A stretch of 64,000 bases of DNA from Pyxidicoccus fallax (GTDB lineage: Bacteria; Myxococcota; Myxococcia; Myxococcales; Myxococcaceae): positions 62,001 through 126,000 of the forward strand of contig NZ_JABBJJ010000001.1 in assembly GCF_012933655.1 (NCBI RefSeq), given 5' to 3'. This document shows, in pieces, positions 1 to 10,100 of the stretch; positions within the stretch are counted from its first letter, which is position 1; the number at the start of each line of letters is the position of its first letter. Position numbers and translations under genes: made by a program. Below the pieces are notes generated by a model. The model searched no databases. It saw only the letters and a program-made list of their open reading frames with translations, and had not been told where the DNA came from.

Positions 1-1
1 G

Positions 2-646
2 GACGAGACGGACAGCTGCCCGAACGACCCGGGGCCGGCGGACAACCGGGGCTGCCCGGTGCGCGACACGGACAAGGACGGCATCGACAACGACAAGGAC
101 GAGTGCCCGAACGAGGCCGGTCCGGTCGAGCGCAATGGCTGCCCCGAGTCGGACACGGACAAGGACGGCGTGCCCAACCGCATCGACAGCTGCGCGACCG
201 AGGCGGGCGACCCGAGCAACAAGGGCTGCCCCGGTCACGTGCAGCCGCTGGTGCAGATCGACGTCGGCGAGCTGAAGCTGACCAGCAAGGTGTTCTTCGT
301 GCCGGACCAGGCCCGCATCGACCTTGCCCGCTCGCGCGACGTGCTGGACTGGGTGGCGCGCGTCATCAAGGAGCACCCGGAGATGCCGCTCGTCGTGGTG
401 GGCGCGCACACGGACAACCGGGGCGTTCCGGACAACAACCGCCGGATGTCGCAGGCCCGCGCGGAAGCGGTGCGCCAGTACCTCATCAGCAAGGGCGTCC
501 CCGCCGAGCGTCTGCAGGCGCAGGGCTACGGACAGGACCGCCCCATCGACACCAACATCACCTCCATCGGCCGTGAGAACAACCGCCGCGTGGAGTTCAC
601 CATCGTGGACCCGGAGCAGGAGAAGGCGGGTAGCCCCAAGCGCTAG
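2..646 (+). CDS. Thrombospondin type 3 repeat / OmpA-family protein, C-terminal part (5' end outside window)
   Basis: The frame is open from base 2, so the true start lies upstream. About three cysteine-bearing acidic repeats come first (DTDKDG followed by a CP motif), which are calcium-binding thrombospondin type 3 repeats. A short linker leads to an OmpA-like peptidoglycan-binding domain over the last 120 residues, with VVVGAHTDNRG and NNRRVEF as diagnostic motifs. Such proteins normally sit in the outer membrane or periplasm and bind peptidoglycan non-covalently. The stop is only 30 bases before the next large gene, so the two are probably co-transcribed and may work together at the surface. 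I cannot see whether an N-terminal barrel or signal peptide exists. The family call is firm; the cellular role is inference. Confidence 0.85.
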   Translation, partial: DETDSCPNDPGPADNRGCPVRDTDKDGIDNDKDECPNEAGPVERNGCPESDTDKDGVPNRIDSCATEAGDPSNKGCPGHVQPLVQIDVGELKLTSKVFFVPDQARIDLARSRDVLDWVARVIKEHPEMPLVVVGAHTDNRGVPDNNRRMSQARAEAVRQYLISKGVPAERLQAQGYGQDRPIDTNITSIGRENNRRVEFTIVDPEQEKAGSPKR

Positions 647-676
647 CTGGGGGCCCCGGTCCAGGAGAGCGGATTT

Positions 677-3600
677 ATGAGAGCGGTGCTCAAGAAGGCT
701 CTGGTGTCCATGGGACTCGCCCTGGGAGCGGCCACGCTCGCGGTGGCCGCGCCCGACGTGTTCCATATTGGCGACGGACAGGATGGTAGCGACGAGCTGA
801 GCAGCACGGATGTCATCAACGCCTATGCCCAGCTCATGTCCGTGAGCGCGGACGGCAAGGTGCTCGACGTCTCCACCAAGACGGGGTTCGCCGCAAACGA
901 CCTGGTCATGGTGATCCAGATGACGGGGCTGTCGCCGGCGCCAGCAGCTGGCAGCAGCCCGGTGACGCTGGGGGAGAGTGGGGTAGGCACCTGGGAGCTG
1001 GCGCGGGTGCAGACCGTGAGCACCACGGCGAATCAGCTCACCCTCACCGAGGGACTCGTCAATGCCTTCCCCGCCACGGGCGTCCAGGTCGTCAAGGTGC
1101 CTGAGTACCAGGACCTCACGATTCCAGCGGGCGTGACCATCGCACCTCCGGCCTGGAATGGCTCGGTTGGCGGCGTCCTGGCGTTCCTGGTCTCCGGCCA
1201 GTTCACCAATAACGGCGTGATTGATGCGACCGGGAAGGGGTTCCGCGGTGGGGCCTCTGGTGCGGGAGCCTCGGGTGGAGGCACGCATTGCACCGTGGAA
1301 GATGAGGCAGGTACGGGCCCCAAGAAGGGCGAGGGCGTCAGCAACTTTTCCGGCGGCACCGCCTATGGAGCCAACGAGGGACGCGGCAACCTGGCCAATG
1401 GCGGTGGCGCTGGTGTCTGTTCCTCTCGCGGAGGTGGCGGTGGTGGCAACGCGGGGCGGGGAGGGAACGGAAGAAGCTCCGAGTCGGCCGAGGCGGCACT
1501 CGGTGGCGCGGTCCTGACCTATTCGCAGCCTGGCAGGCTGGTGATGGGAGGTGGCGGTGGCGCCGGGCACGGGACCGCCAGCTCAGGTTCCAATGTCGGC
1601 GGTCCGGGCGGCGCTGGTGGCGGCATCGTCTTCATCCGCGCGGGACAGCTTGAGGGAACCGGCTCCATCCTGGCCTCGGGTTCGAGTGGTGAGGATGGCA
1701 CCACCGGCAGTGGTGGCGGCGGTGGTGGCGCAGGCGGCTCCATCCAGGTGCGGATCGCCGGCTTCGCTGAGTGCAGCGCCATCCGGGCCGAAGGTGGACT
1801 GGGAGGAAACCAGGGCCCGGACGCGGGCAACACGACTGGTGGCCAGGGTGCCGGTGGCTCGGTGCTGTTCCAGGCCGGTCATGTGGTGGGCACCTGCGCG
1901 CTCTCCACGGATGCGGGCTCGGTCGCGGCGAGCGGCTCGACCACCGTGCTGGATGGCGGGCTCACCCAGCTCGCGCCGCCCGTGGTGACGTCGCCCGGGA
2001 GCGGCCAGCTCATCAACACCCTGACTCCCACCGTGCAGGGAACGGCGCCCGGTTCGTCCAACGTGGTGATCTATCTGGTGGACGGAGGCACGCTCTCGGG
2101 CGGGAGCCGGACGGCCAACGGTAACGCCCCGGCAGACGGAACCTTCGGCGTGCCGTTGACGCTGCCCGACTCCGGGACCTACGTCATCCAGGCGGCCGCC
2201 GAGCGTGATGGCGTGCAGAGCCTGAAGAGCCCGTTGACGACGTTCACCGTCGACGTGAACCGGCCGGTGGTCTCCATCCTGGGCCCTACCGGCACCCCGG
2301 GCCCCACCTCGACGCGGAACCCGATCGGGAGCTTCGGCTTCACGTCGACAGAGACGATGCGGCAGTACGAGTGCCAGCTCGCGCTTCGCGACGCGGGCAT
2401 CACGGACGCCGGGTTCGCCGTGTGCCAGCCGTTGACCACGTTCGACGCGGGTAGCGCTGGAGGCCGCTTCACGGTGTGGGTCCGGGGAACGGACCTGGCC
2501 GGCAACACCAACAGCCCACTGGCGTTCCATGACTGGACCGTGGACACCCTCGCCCCGAACGCTCCGGTGATCACCTCGCCGGACGCGGGGGACTACCTCA
2601 AGTCGGATGCCTCGGTCCCCGTCGTGGGTCGGGCCGATACGGACAGCACCGTACTGGTCTACCTCGACGGCATCCCGAATCCGAGCGCAGTCGCGGTGCA
2701 GGCGGATGGCGGCTGGTCCCGCCTGCTGGACAACCCGGGCAACGGCTTCCACATCGTCACGGCCACGGCGTCCGACAACGTGGGCAACACCAGCGTGTTC
2801 TCCAACTCGGTGTTCTTCCTGGTGGATGGCACTGCCCCCAACGCGCCGGTGTTCGTCACCCCGGCGGCGGACGCCAGGCTCAACACCCGGGACGCGGGCA
2901 TCACAGGACTGGCGGAGCCGGACAGCGTGGTCACCGTGCAGGTCCGCGAGTTCGGCTCCTCGACTGTGGTCGCCACCCGCTCGGGGACGGCGAATGCCCA
3001 GGGAAGCTGGGAGGTGGTTGCCGTCACGCCCCCCCAGGCGACTCCGCCTTCCGAGGGTGTGGAGTACGAGGCCACGGCGGTCGCCATGGACCGTGCAGGC
3101 AACCCCAGCGCGGTCTCGGCGGGGCGGCGCTTCCACGTGGACCTGGCGCCGCCGAGCATCACCCAGGTGACCGGCCCCGCGAACCCCACCAACGGCCTGG
3201 AGGCGCGGTTCACCTTCACGGCCTCCGAGCCGGTGCAGTCCTTCGAGTGCCAGCTCGGGAGCGCGGCCGCGGAGCCCTGCGCGACCCCGTACTCGCTCCA
3301 GCTCGCGTCTCCGGGAGACTACACCCTCATCGTGCGGGCCATCGACTTGGCCGGCAATCGGACCGTCGATGCCGGAGTGCGCAGCTACACCTGGACGGTG
3401 GACCGGGGGCCGCCCGACGCGCCCGACATCCGTACTCCCGACGCCGGGGTCTTCACGCGCGACACGCGGCCCGTCATCAGCGGCACCGCGGAGAGCGACA
3501 GTCGCGTCCAGGTCTATTTCAATGGCGCGCCCCTGCTGGCGGCGGATGCCGGCAGTGGTACCCCCGGCCCCTGGTCCGTCCAGCCCGCGACGCCGCTGAG

Positions 3601-6313
3601 CGAGGGCTTCTACCTGCTCACCGCGACGGCCACGGATCCCGCGGGCAACACCGGGCCATTCAGCTCGACCGTGTCCTTCACGGTGGACACCACGGCGCCC
3701 GGCACGCCCGTGGTGACGTCCCCCGCGAGGCAGGCACATGTGAACAGCGCGAGCCCCACGCTGACGGGAACGGCGGAGCCCCACTCCGTGGTCGCCGTGC
3801 GGTTGAACGGTCAGGATGCCGGAACCGTCACCGTGAGCGATGCCGGCACCTGGACGTTGCCGCTCGCCGGGCTGTCGAACACGGAGCAGAGCATCCGGGC
3901 GACGGCCACCGACCGGGCGGGCAACACGAGCCCCGAGACCGACCCCGCTCACGCATTCACCGTCGACATCCTGCCTCCGGGCATGCCGGCCTGGGCCTCG
4001 GGACTGGCCGGCTCGTACCTGGCGACGCGATCTCCTGTCCTTCGGGGCACAGCGTCCGAACCGGGGCTCGACATCCTCGTTTCGGTGAATGATGCCGGGG
4101 TGGGCACCGCGACGGTGGATGATGCCGGCACGTGGAGCATCTACGTGCCGGGGCCGCTCGCGGAGACGGAGCACTCGGCGAGCGCCGTGGCCCGGGACCG
4201 GGCTGGCAACCTGAGCGATGCCGGCGTCGTGCGGTTCAACGTGGACGTGCAGCCGCCGGACACGGAGATCCTCCGGGGCCCGCCTCAGGACACCAGCCTG
4301 GCCACGGTGGACTTCGACGTCCGCTCGTCGGACCCGGAGGTGTCTGAGTTCCAGTGCAGCAAGAACCGGGCGGCGTTCACCAACTGCAACGCGACGCTGA
4401 AGCCGGATGCCGGCACGGGCGTCTACTCCGTCACGATGTCGGGGTTCGAGGTGAGTGACGCGGGCGTGACGCCGCAGGAAGTGATGATCCGCGCCGTCGA
4501 CAGGGCGATGAACGTGGACGACACACCCGACAGCTACTCGTGGCGAATGGTCTCGGGCACGCTGACGGTGGGTATCGGCCTCGAGCCGGATGAGTTCGTC
4601 AGCGGCACCGAGGTCGTGTACTCCTTCACCTCGCAGCGGCCGGGGGCGGGGTTCAGGGGCACGCTGACCAACGTCACCACGAGCGAGGTGACGAACTTCT
4701 TCACCGGCATGGGCGTCGATACCCAGGTGTTCAGCGGCCTGTTCGAAGGCGAGTACGAGCTGAGGGTCCGCGCGACGGACGGCACGAACGAGACCACGGA
4801 GCACACGGCCCGCCGGTTCACGGTGGACCGTACGGCGCCCCCGGCCGCGACTGACATCGAGCCGTTGGAGGGCGCGTTCGTGAAGGCGGGAGGCTCGTTC
4901 TCAGGGCGGGCCGAGCCCAGGGCCACGGTGGAGATCAGCATCCCGGGCACGCAGGGCGAGACGGTGCTGAAGGTTCCCGTGCAGAACAGCGGAAGCTGGT
5001 CGATCCCGTTCGGCGAGGTGATGGAGGAGGGGGTGAACACCGTCACCATCACCGTGGTTGACCGGGCGTCGAACCGCTCTGCCCTCTCGGTGGACCGGAC
5101 CTTCACCTTCGACAAGACCTCGCCCCAGCTCACCCAGTTCACGATGCCGGCGGCCGTGACGTCGGACACCACGCCGGATTTCGTCGTCTCCGCTTCGGAG
5201 CCGGTGAACTTCGCCTGCACGCTGAACAGCGTGGCGGTTGACTGCGCTGCGCCGGACTGGACTGGCAATCACTCCTTCACGCTCTCGGCGGACAGGCCCC
5301 TGGGCGAAGCCATCCACTCGATGACCCTGACGCTGAGAGATCGAGCGGGCAATGAGAACATGACGCCCATCTTCTACTCGTGGCAGGTCGACTTCTCGCC
5401 GCCGACAGCGACCATCGAACAAGGACCCGTCGCGCATACCCGCGCGGAGTCCGCGACGTTCCGGTTCCGCACGACCGAGCCCCCCGGGACGTTCGTGTGC
5501 GAGCTCGACGGCAATGCGATTCCCTGCACCAGGGACCTGATGGTGCCGACCCCGGAGGAGCGCCGGTACACGCTGAGGGTGGCGGCGCGGGACCAGGCCC
5601 AGAACCTGGGTTCCTTCTCGGACCTCTACACGTGGGAGGTGGACCGGACCGCGCCCCAGGGCACCATCGTGGAATCTCCGGCGGAAGGTGCGCCGATCCG
5701 CAACGCGGCCGCGACGTTCTCCGGCCGGGCCGAGGCCAACAGCGTGGTGTCCGTGCTGGTGGATGACGTCAAGCTCCCGGGGGAGGCCGTCGCCGACGCG
5801 CAGGGGAAGTGGACGTTCGTCGCGCAGGAGCCGCTGCAGCTCGCGCAGGGGCTGCACGTGGTTCAGGCGCGTGCCACGGACGCGGCGAAGAACGACGGCC
5901 CGCCTTCGGAGGGGCGGACGTTCCTGTTCGATACGGAGGCACCGACGACGGTCATCGAGTCGGGCCCCGCGGAAGGGGAGCGGGTGCGCTCCGTGGCCGT
6001 CGCCTTCCGGTTCTCTTCCGAGCCGGACGCGACCTTCCAGTGCACCGTGGACGGCGCGGAGGTCGAATGCGGCCAGGACCTGAATATCAATACGTCCGAG
6101 GAGCGCTTCTACACCCTGAAGGTCCAGGCCGTGGACGTGGCGGGCAACGTGGATCCGGTTGGCGTGACGCGCAGGTGGCGCGTGTACCTGGGCAACGACC
6201 TGCGGACGCGGGGTGGCGGGTTGAGCTGCGCCAGCACCGCGGCCGGAGGGACGCCCGCCGTCTTCCTGGCCCTGGGAGTGCTCGCCCTGCTGGCAGCCCG
6301 GCGGCGCCGGTGA
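677..6313 (+). CDS. Giant secreted Ig-like repeat protein with MYXO-CTERM-like tail (AgmC-like)
   Basis: 1878 aa. The ATG has a GGAGAG site 7 bases upstream. Residues 1-25 form a signal peptide ending AVAA. Residues about 185-400 are extremely glycine-rich. Residues about 430-1830 are tandem bacterial Ig-like domains ending in variants of ATDRAGN and linked by VDxxAP. Domains with a disulphide pattern (FxCxL...C) alternate with cysteine-free ones of the type SGTAExxS. The C-terminus has a lone Cys (SCAS), a hydrophobic stretch and RRRR, which matches the MYXO-CTERM sorting pattern. Myxococcal proteins of this build have been annotated as AgmC, linked to adventurous gliding; I could not check orthology. 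About 18 DAG tripeptides occur only between residues 380 and 1262. It probably forms one operon with the OmpA-type gene 30 bases upstream. An adhesin or surface-fibre role is inferred. Confidence 0.85.
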   Translation: MRAVLKKALVSMGLALGAATLAVAAPDVFHIGDGQDGSDELSSTDVINAYAQLMSVSADGKVLDVSTKTGFAANDLVMVIQMTGLSPAPAAGSSPVTLGESGVGTWELARVQTVSTTANQLTLTEGLVNAFPATGVQVVKVPEYQDLTIPAGVTIAPPAWNGSVGGVLAFLVSGQFTNNGVIDATGKGFRGGASGAGASGGGTHCTVEDEAGTGPKKGEGVSNFSGGTAYGANEGRGNLANGGGAGVCSSRGGGGGGNAGRGGNGRSSESAEAALGGAVLTYSQPGRLVMGGGGGAGHGTASSGSNVGGPGGAGGGIVFIRAGQLEGTGSILASGSSGEDGTTGSGGGGGGAGGSIQVRIAGFAECSAIRAEGGLGGNQGPDAGNTTGGQGAGGSVLFQAGHVVGTCALSTDAGSVAASGSTTVLDGGLTQLAPPVVTSPGSGQLINTLTPTVQGTAPGSSNVVIYLVDGGTLSGGSRTANGNAPADGTFGVPLTLPDSGTYVIQAAAERDGVQSLKSPLTTFTVDVNRPVVSILGPTGTPGPTSTRNPIGSFGFTSTETMRQYECQLALRDAGITDAGFAVCQPLTTFDAGSAGGRFTVWVRGTDLAGNTNSPLAFHDWTVDTLAPNAPVITSPDAGDYLKSDASVPVVGRADTDSTVLVYLDGIPNPSAVAVQADGGWSRLLDNPGNGFHIVTATASDNVGNTSVFSNSVFFLVDGTAPNAPVFVTPAADARLNTRDAGITGLAEPDSVVTVQVREFGSSTVVATRSGTANAQGSWEVVAVTPPQATPPSEGVEYEATAVAMDRAGNPSAVSAGRRFHVDLAPPSITQVTGPANPTNGLEARFTFTASEPVQSFECQLGSAAAEPCATPYSLQLASPGDYTLIVRAIDLAGNRTVDAGVRSYTWTVDRGPPDAPDIRTPDAGVFTRDTRPVISGTAESDSRVQVYFNGAPLLAADAGSGTPGPWSVQPATPLSEGFYLLTATATDPAGNTGPFSSTVSFTVDTTAPGTPVVTSPARQAHVNSASPTLTGTAEPHSVVAVRLNGQDAGTVTVSDAGTWTLPLAGLSNTEQSIRATATDRAGNTSPETDPAHAFTVDILPPGMPAWASGLAGSYLATRSPVLRGTASEPGLDILVSVNDAGVGTATVDDAGTWSIYVPGPLAETEHSASAVARDRAGNLSDAGVVRFNVDVQPPDTEILRGPPQDTSLATVDFDVRSSDPEVSEFQCSKNRAAFTNCNATLKPDAGTGVYSVTMSGFEVSDAGVTPQEVMIRAVDRAMNVDDTPDSYSWRMVSGTLTVGIGLEPDEFVSGTEVVYSFTSQRPGAGFRGTLTNVTTSEVTNFFTGMGVDTQVFSGLFEGEYELRVRATDGTNETTEHTARRFTVDRTAPPAATDIEPLEGAFVKAGGSFSGRAEPRATVEISIPGTQGETVLKVPVQNSGSWSIPFGEVMEEGVNTVTITVVDRASNRSALSVDRTFTFDKTSPQLTQFTMPAAVTSDTTPDFVVSASEPVNFACTLNSVAVDCAAPDWTGNHSFTLSADRPLGEAIHSMTLTLRDRAGNENMTPIFYSWQVDFSPPTATIEQGPVAHTRAESATFRFRTTEPPGTFVCELDGNAIPCTRDLMVPTPEERRYTLRVAARDQAQNLGSFSDLYTWEVDRTAPQGTIVESPAEGAPIRNAAATFSGRAEANSVVSVLVDDVKLPGEAVADAQGKWTFVAQEPLQLAQGLHVVQARATDAAKNDGPPSEGRTFLFDTEAPTTVIESGPAEGERVRSVAVAFRFSSEPDATFQCTVDGAEVECGQDLNINTSEERFYTLKVQAVDVAGNVDPVGVTRRWRVYLGNDLRTRGGGLSCASTAAGGTPAVFLALGVLALLAARRRR

Positions 6314-6319
6314 GCTCCG

Positions 6320-6357
6320 GGTGGGGCGCCTCCTTCGGGGATGGAGGCCGCCCCACC
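6320..6357 (+). terminator. Hairpin terminator after the Ig-repeat gene
   Basis: GGTGGGGCG at 6320-6328 pairs with CGCCCCACC at 6349-6357. Inside that, CCTCC at 6329-6333 pairs with GGAGG at 6343-6347, giving 14 bp with one bulged base. It begins 6 bases after the stop codon. There is no T-run, which is usual in this high-GC window. Confidence 0.6.
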
Positions 6358-6378
6358 AACCGTTGTCGGAATGTGTGC

Positions 6379-6407
6379 TTGCGTCAGCGAGGGAGTTCGG
6401 CTACTTG
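6379..6407 (+). promoter_or_regulatory. Candidate sigma-70 promoter of tRNA-Arg
   Basis: TTGCGT (6379-6384) and TACTTG (6402-6407) are 17 bases apart and sit 21 bases before the mature tRNA 5' end. The -35 element is good and the -10 element is weak. Position between a terminator and a tRNA gene supports the call. Confidence 0.45.
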
Positions 6408-6428
6408 TCTCCCCGCTTCCGGCCGTCT

Positions 6429-6502
<74 letters not shown>

Positions 6503-6510
6503 CAATGCAA

Positions 6511-6553
6511 AGCCCCGGAATCGTTGGGAGTTCCTCCCACCGGTTCCGGGGCT
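6511..6553 (+). terminator. Terminator of the tRNA-Arg transcript
   Basis: AGCCCCGGAA (6511-6520) and TTCCGGGGCT (6544-6553) form a perfect 10-bp stem. An inner hairpin TGGGAG/CTCCCA (6525-6530 and 6534-6539) stacks within it. It lies 8 bases after the tRNA. Confidence 0.7.
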
Positions 6554-6644
6554 TCGCTGTTCCTGAGGTCTGGCTGTGAGCCGTGCGCGGCGGCCCCCCC
6601 CCCGGGCTGCTGCCCTTGTGAGCCAACCATTCGGTCCCGTATGC

Positions 6645-6700
6645 GGGGCCTCCGGTATCGCCGCCCCTGCAGAAGGGGCGGCATCACCGGAGGATTCCCC
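6645..6700 (+). promoter_or_regulatory. Hairpin that encloses the ribosome-binding site of the 70-aa membrane peptide
   Basis: CCTCCGGT (6649-6656) pairs with ACCGGAGG (6686-6693) and GCCGCCCCT (6660-6668) pairs with AGGGGCGGC (6674-6682), around a 3x3 internal loop and a 5-base loop. GGGG at 6645-6648 can add pairs with CCCC at 6697-6700. The Shine-Dalgarno core GGAGG (6689-6693) of the gene starting at 6702 is fully inside the stem. This looks like a translational switch, though a terminator-like role cannot be excluded. Confidence 0.5.
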
Positions 6701-6701
6701 G

Positions 6702-6914
6702 ATGAAGGCTGCTCCCCAGAAGGCCACTCCCCAGCACGTCGAGACGCAGCAGGTGCCCCAGCAGCTCATCCCGACGGTCCGCGACTGGGTGGGGTCGCCG
6801 ACGGTTGACCTGGTCAATGTGATTGTCCTCATTGCCCTCGGACTGGTGGCGTTCGTGTGCTTCCTGCTCTACCGCGAGCTGTCGAGGCCACGCGGTTCGC
6901 GGCGCGGCCGGTGA
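6702..6914 (+). CDS. Small single-pass membrane protein, 70 aa, unknown function
   Basis: The ATG at 6702 is chosen because GGAGG lies 8 bases upstream; an in-frame GTG at 6576 would add 42 residues of low-complexity sequence. The first 35 residues are polar and rich in Gln and Pro. One transmembrane segment follows at about residues 37-57 (VNVIVLIALGLVAFVCFLLY), then a basic tail ending RGSRRGR, which suggests N-out, C-in. I recognise no family. It lies alone between tRNA-Arg and the partial tRNA copy at 7027, so it may be the last cargo of a decayed integrated element. Its ribosome site is buried in a strong hairpin. Confidence 0.6.
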   Translation: MKAAPQKATPQHVETQQVPQQLIPTVRDWVGSPTVDLVNVIVLIALGLVAFVCFLLYRELSRPRGSRRGR

Positions 6915-7026
6915 AGGGGGGCGCCGGACGCACAACGACAAGAACTGACATCACCGGGTGATGAAGGTCAGGGGCGAATCCCAGGGGGACGAGGGGATAC
7001 GCCCCGGGTCACGAAGGACAAACCCC

Positions 7027-7047
7027 TCGAATCCTCTCTCTCGCGCG
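7027..7047 (+). repeat. Partial duplicate of the tRNA-Arg 3' end (candidate attachment-site remnant)
   Basis: TCGAATCCTCT followed by TCGCGCG repeats tRNA positions 6484-6502 from the T-loop to the discriminator. The only difference is CTC in place of one A. Similarity starts abruptly at the T-loop, as in integrase attachment sites in tRNA genes. No integrase or transposase gene lies between the copies. Confidence 0.5.
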
Positions 7048-7167
7048 TCCGCCTATCGCCCAGCGGTTCCACCCGGAAGTCCGGGCGCGAAATCCGAGCC
7101 TGCCTGCCCTTGTGCTTCACCTCTCGTGTTGGGTATTCGCCATGGCGCGCTGGTGGAGGAATTTCTG

Positions 7168-10100
7168 ATGAGAGGTCGTTCAGGAGCTTTTTCGGTAGCC
7201 CTGGTCCTGTGGATGCTGGCCTGGGGATGCGGCGGTGGAAGTTCGCCGGACAACACGCCAGATCCGGTGCCTGACGCCGGGACGCGGGTGGATGCCGGCA
7301 CGGGTGACGCCGGCACCGAAGATGCCGGTCCGACGCTCCAGACGCCAGGAGTCCCCACGGCGGTCACCGCCACCGCGGGCGATGGCCAGGCCACGGTGAG
7401 ATGGACGGCGCCTGCGAACGGTGGCAGCCCCATCACCAGCTATACGGTCACCACGCTGTTCCTGGACTCGCAGCTCAAGACCCAGAACACCACCGAGACG
7501 CAGGTCACGGTGACGGGGCTGACCAACGGCATGCCCTATTCCTTCACGGTGAGCGCGACGAACGCGCTGGGCACCAGCGGCACGTCGCAGCCTTCGAATG
7601 TCGTGACGCCCCGGACGGTTCCAGCGGCTCCTACCGGAGTCACTGCCACGCCCGCCAACCGGAGCCTGGTGGTGACGTGGAGCGCCCCGGTCGAGACGGG
7701 CGGCAGCGTCATCACCGGCTACACCGTGACGGTGCAGCCCGGGAATCACTCGCAGGAGGTGTCCGCGAACGAGACCCGGGCCACCGTGACGGGGCTGACG
7801 AATGGGACGGAGTACACGGTCACCGTGGCGGCCAGGAACGAGGCCGGAGCGGGGCCGGCCTCCAGCCCTGTGTCCGCCACGCCGCTCGCGGTGCCTTCCG
7901 CGCCCACGGCCGTGCAGGCCACTCCGGGCAACAGGCAGGTGGCGCTCACGTGGAGCGCGCCCGCCGATGATGGCGGCAGTCCCCTGACGGGCTACACCAT
8001 CCACGTGTCGGCTGGCGGAGTCCTCGTGCGCACCGAGTCCTCTACGACGACGAGCTTCACGGTGCTGGGGCTGATCAACGGCACCGCGTATTCCTTCCAC
8101 GTGACGGCCACCAACGGCACCGGAGCCGGCCTGGCGTCCGAGCCCGTGTTCGCCACGCCCAGGACGGTGCCCGGCGCACCCACGCAGGTCCGGGCGACCG
8201 CGGGCAACAGGTCGGCGCTGGTCGAGTGGAGCGCGCCGGATGACAACGGCGGCAGTGACGTCACCGGCTATACGCTCACCGTCGAAGCAGGTGGCACCGT
8301 GGTGGAGACGCGGGAGACCTCCGCCACGAGCCTCACCGTGACGGGGCTGACCAACGGGACGACCTATCGCTTCACCGTGACGGCGACGAACGGCGTGGGG
8401 ACGGGCGCGGCTTCCTCCCCCGTCTCCGCGGTGCCCCAGTCGCTCCCCGGCGCTCCGACGGGCCTGGCGGTGAGCCCTGGCAACACGCAGGTGTCGCTGA
8501 CCTGGACGGCGCCCCAGGACAACGGTGGCAACCCCCTCACCGGCTACGTGGTGACGGTGCGCAGCGGCGGCGCGGTGGTGAGGACGCAGGACGCCACCAC
8601 GACGAACGCCACGGTGACGGGCCTGACCAACGGCACGGCCTACAGCTTCACCGTGTCCGCCACGACGTCGGTCGGCACGGGCCTGCCCTCGGAGCCGGTG
8701 AGCGCCACGCCTCGCACCGTGCCGGGAGCGCCCACGCAGCTGCAGGCCACCGCGGGCGAGGGTCAGGTGACAGTGAGCTGGACGGCCCCCGCGAACGGTG
8801 GCAGCGCCATCACCGGCTACACCGTCCTGGCGCAGCCCGGTGACCGTACGGTCCAGGTGGCTGGGAACCAGACCCAGGCCACGGTGACGGGGCTGACGAA
8901 TGGCACCGCGTACACCTTCACCGTGACCGCCACCAACGTGGCCGGCACGGGCGCCGCGTCCACCTCGGTGAGCGCCACGCCGCGCACGGTGCCGGCCGCG
9001 CCGACGAACCTGGAGGCCACCCCTGGCGCCGCCCAGGTGTCCCTCACCTGGTTCGCTCCGTCCAACAACGGCGGTAGCGCCGTGACGGGCTATGTGGTGA
9101 CCGTGCGCAACGGCGGCACGGTGGTGGGCACGCAGACCTCCTCCACGAGGAGCGCCACGGTGACGGGGCTGACGAATGGCACCGCGTACACCTTCACCGT
9201 GGCCGCCACCAACGTGGCGGGCACGGGCGCGGCCTCCACTCCCGTGAACGCGACACCGCGCACGGTGCCGGCCGCGCCCTCGGGGCTGGCCGCGACTCCG
9301 GACAACGGCCAGGTGTCGCTGACGTGGGCGGCGCCCACGGACAACGGCGGCAGCCCCGTCACGGGGTACACCGTGACGGCGCGACAGGGGGCCACGGTGG
9401 TGGGCACGCAGACGTCCGCTACGACGAGCGCCACGGTGACGGGGCTGACCAACGGCACCGCGTACACCTTCACCGTGGCCGCCACCAACGTGGCGGGCAC
9501 GGGCGCCGTGTCCACCTCGGTGAGCGCCACGCCGCGCACGGTGCCGCGTGAGCCGACGAACGTCGTGGCGACCGGGGGCAACCGGCAGGTGTCGCTGACG
9601 TGGAGCGCGCCCACGGACAATGGCGGCAGCCCGGTGACGGGCTACGTGGTGAGTATCCATCAGGGCACCACCGTGGTGAGGACGCAGTCGTTCACCACGA
9701 CGAGCGCCACGGTGACGGGGCTGACCAACGGGGTGAACTACGACGTCACGGTCGCGGCCACCAACGCCGCCGGCACGGGCTGGGAGAGCCTGAAGGTCGC
9801 CTTCATTCCGCGGACCGTGCCGGGAGCGCCGGCCAACGTGGTGGCCTCTCCCGGCAATGGAGGCGTGACGCTGACGTGGAGCGAGCCCGCCGACACGGGG
9901 GGCAGCGGCATCGGCGGCTACACCGTACGCGTCCGCCAGGGCGGGTCGGTCCTCAGCACGCAGACCACCTCCGCGATGAACCTCTGGGTGTCGGGGCTCA
10001 CCAATGGCACGGCCTACAACTTCACCGTGTCCGCCGCGAACTCCGTCGGCAACGGGCCAGAGTCCACCGCCGTGATTGCCACGCCGCGCACGGTGCCCGG

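Noticed and set aside
1583-4804. 1073-codon minus-strand frame opposite the Ig-repeat gene
   Set aside because: Same antisense shadow effect; no ribosome site or family pattern.
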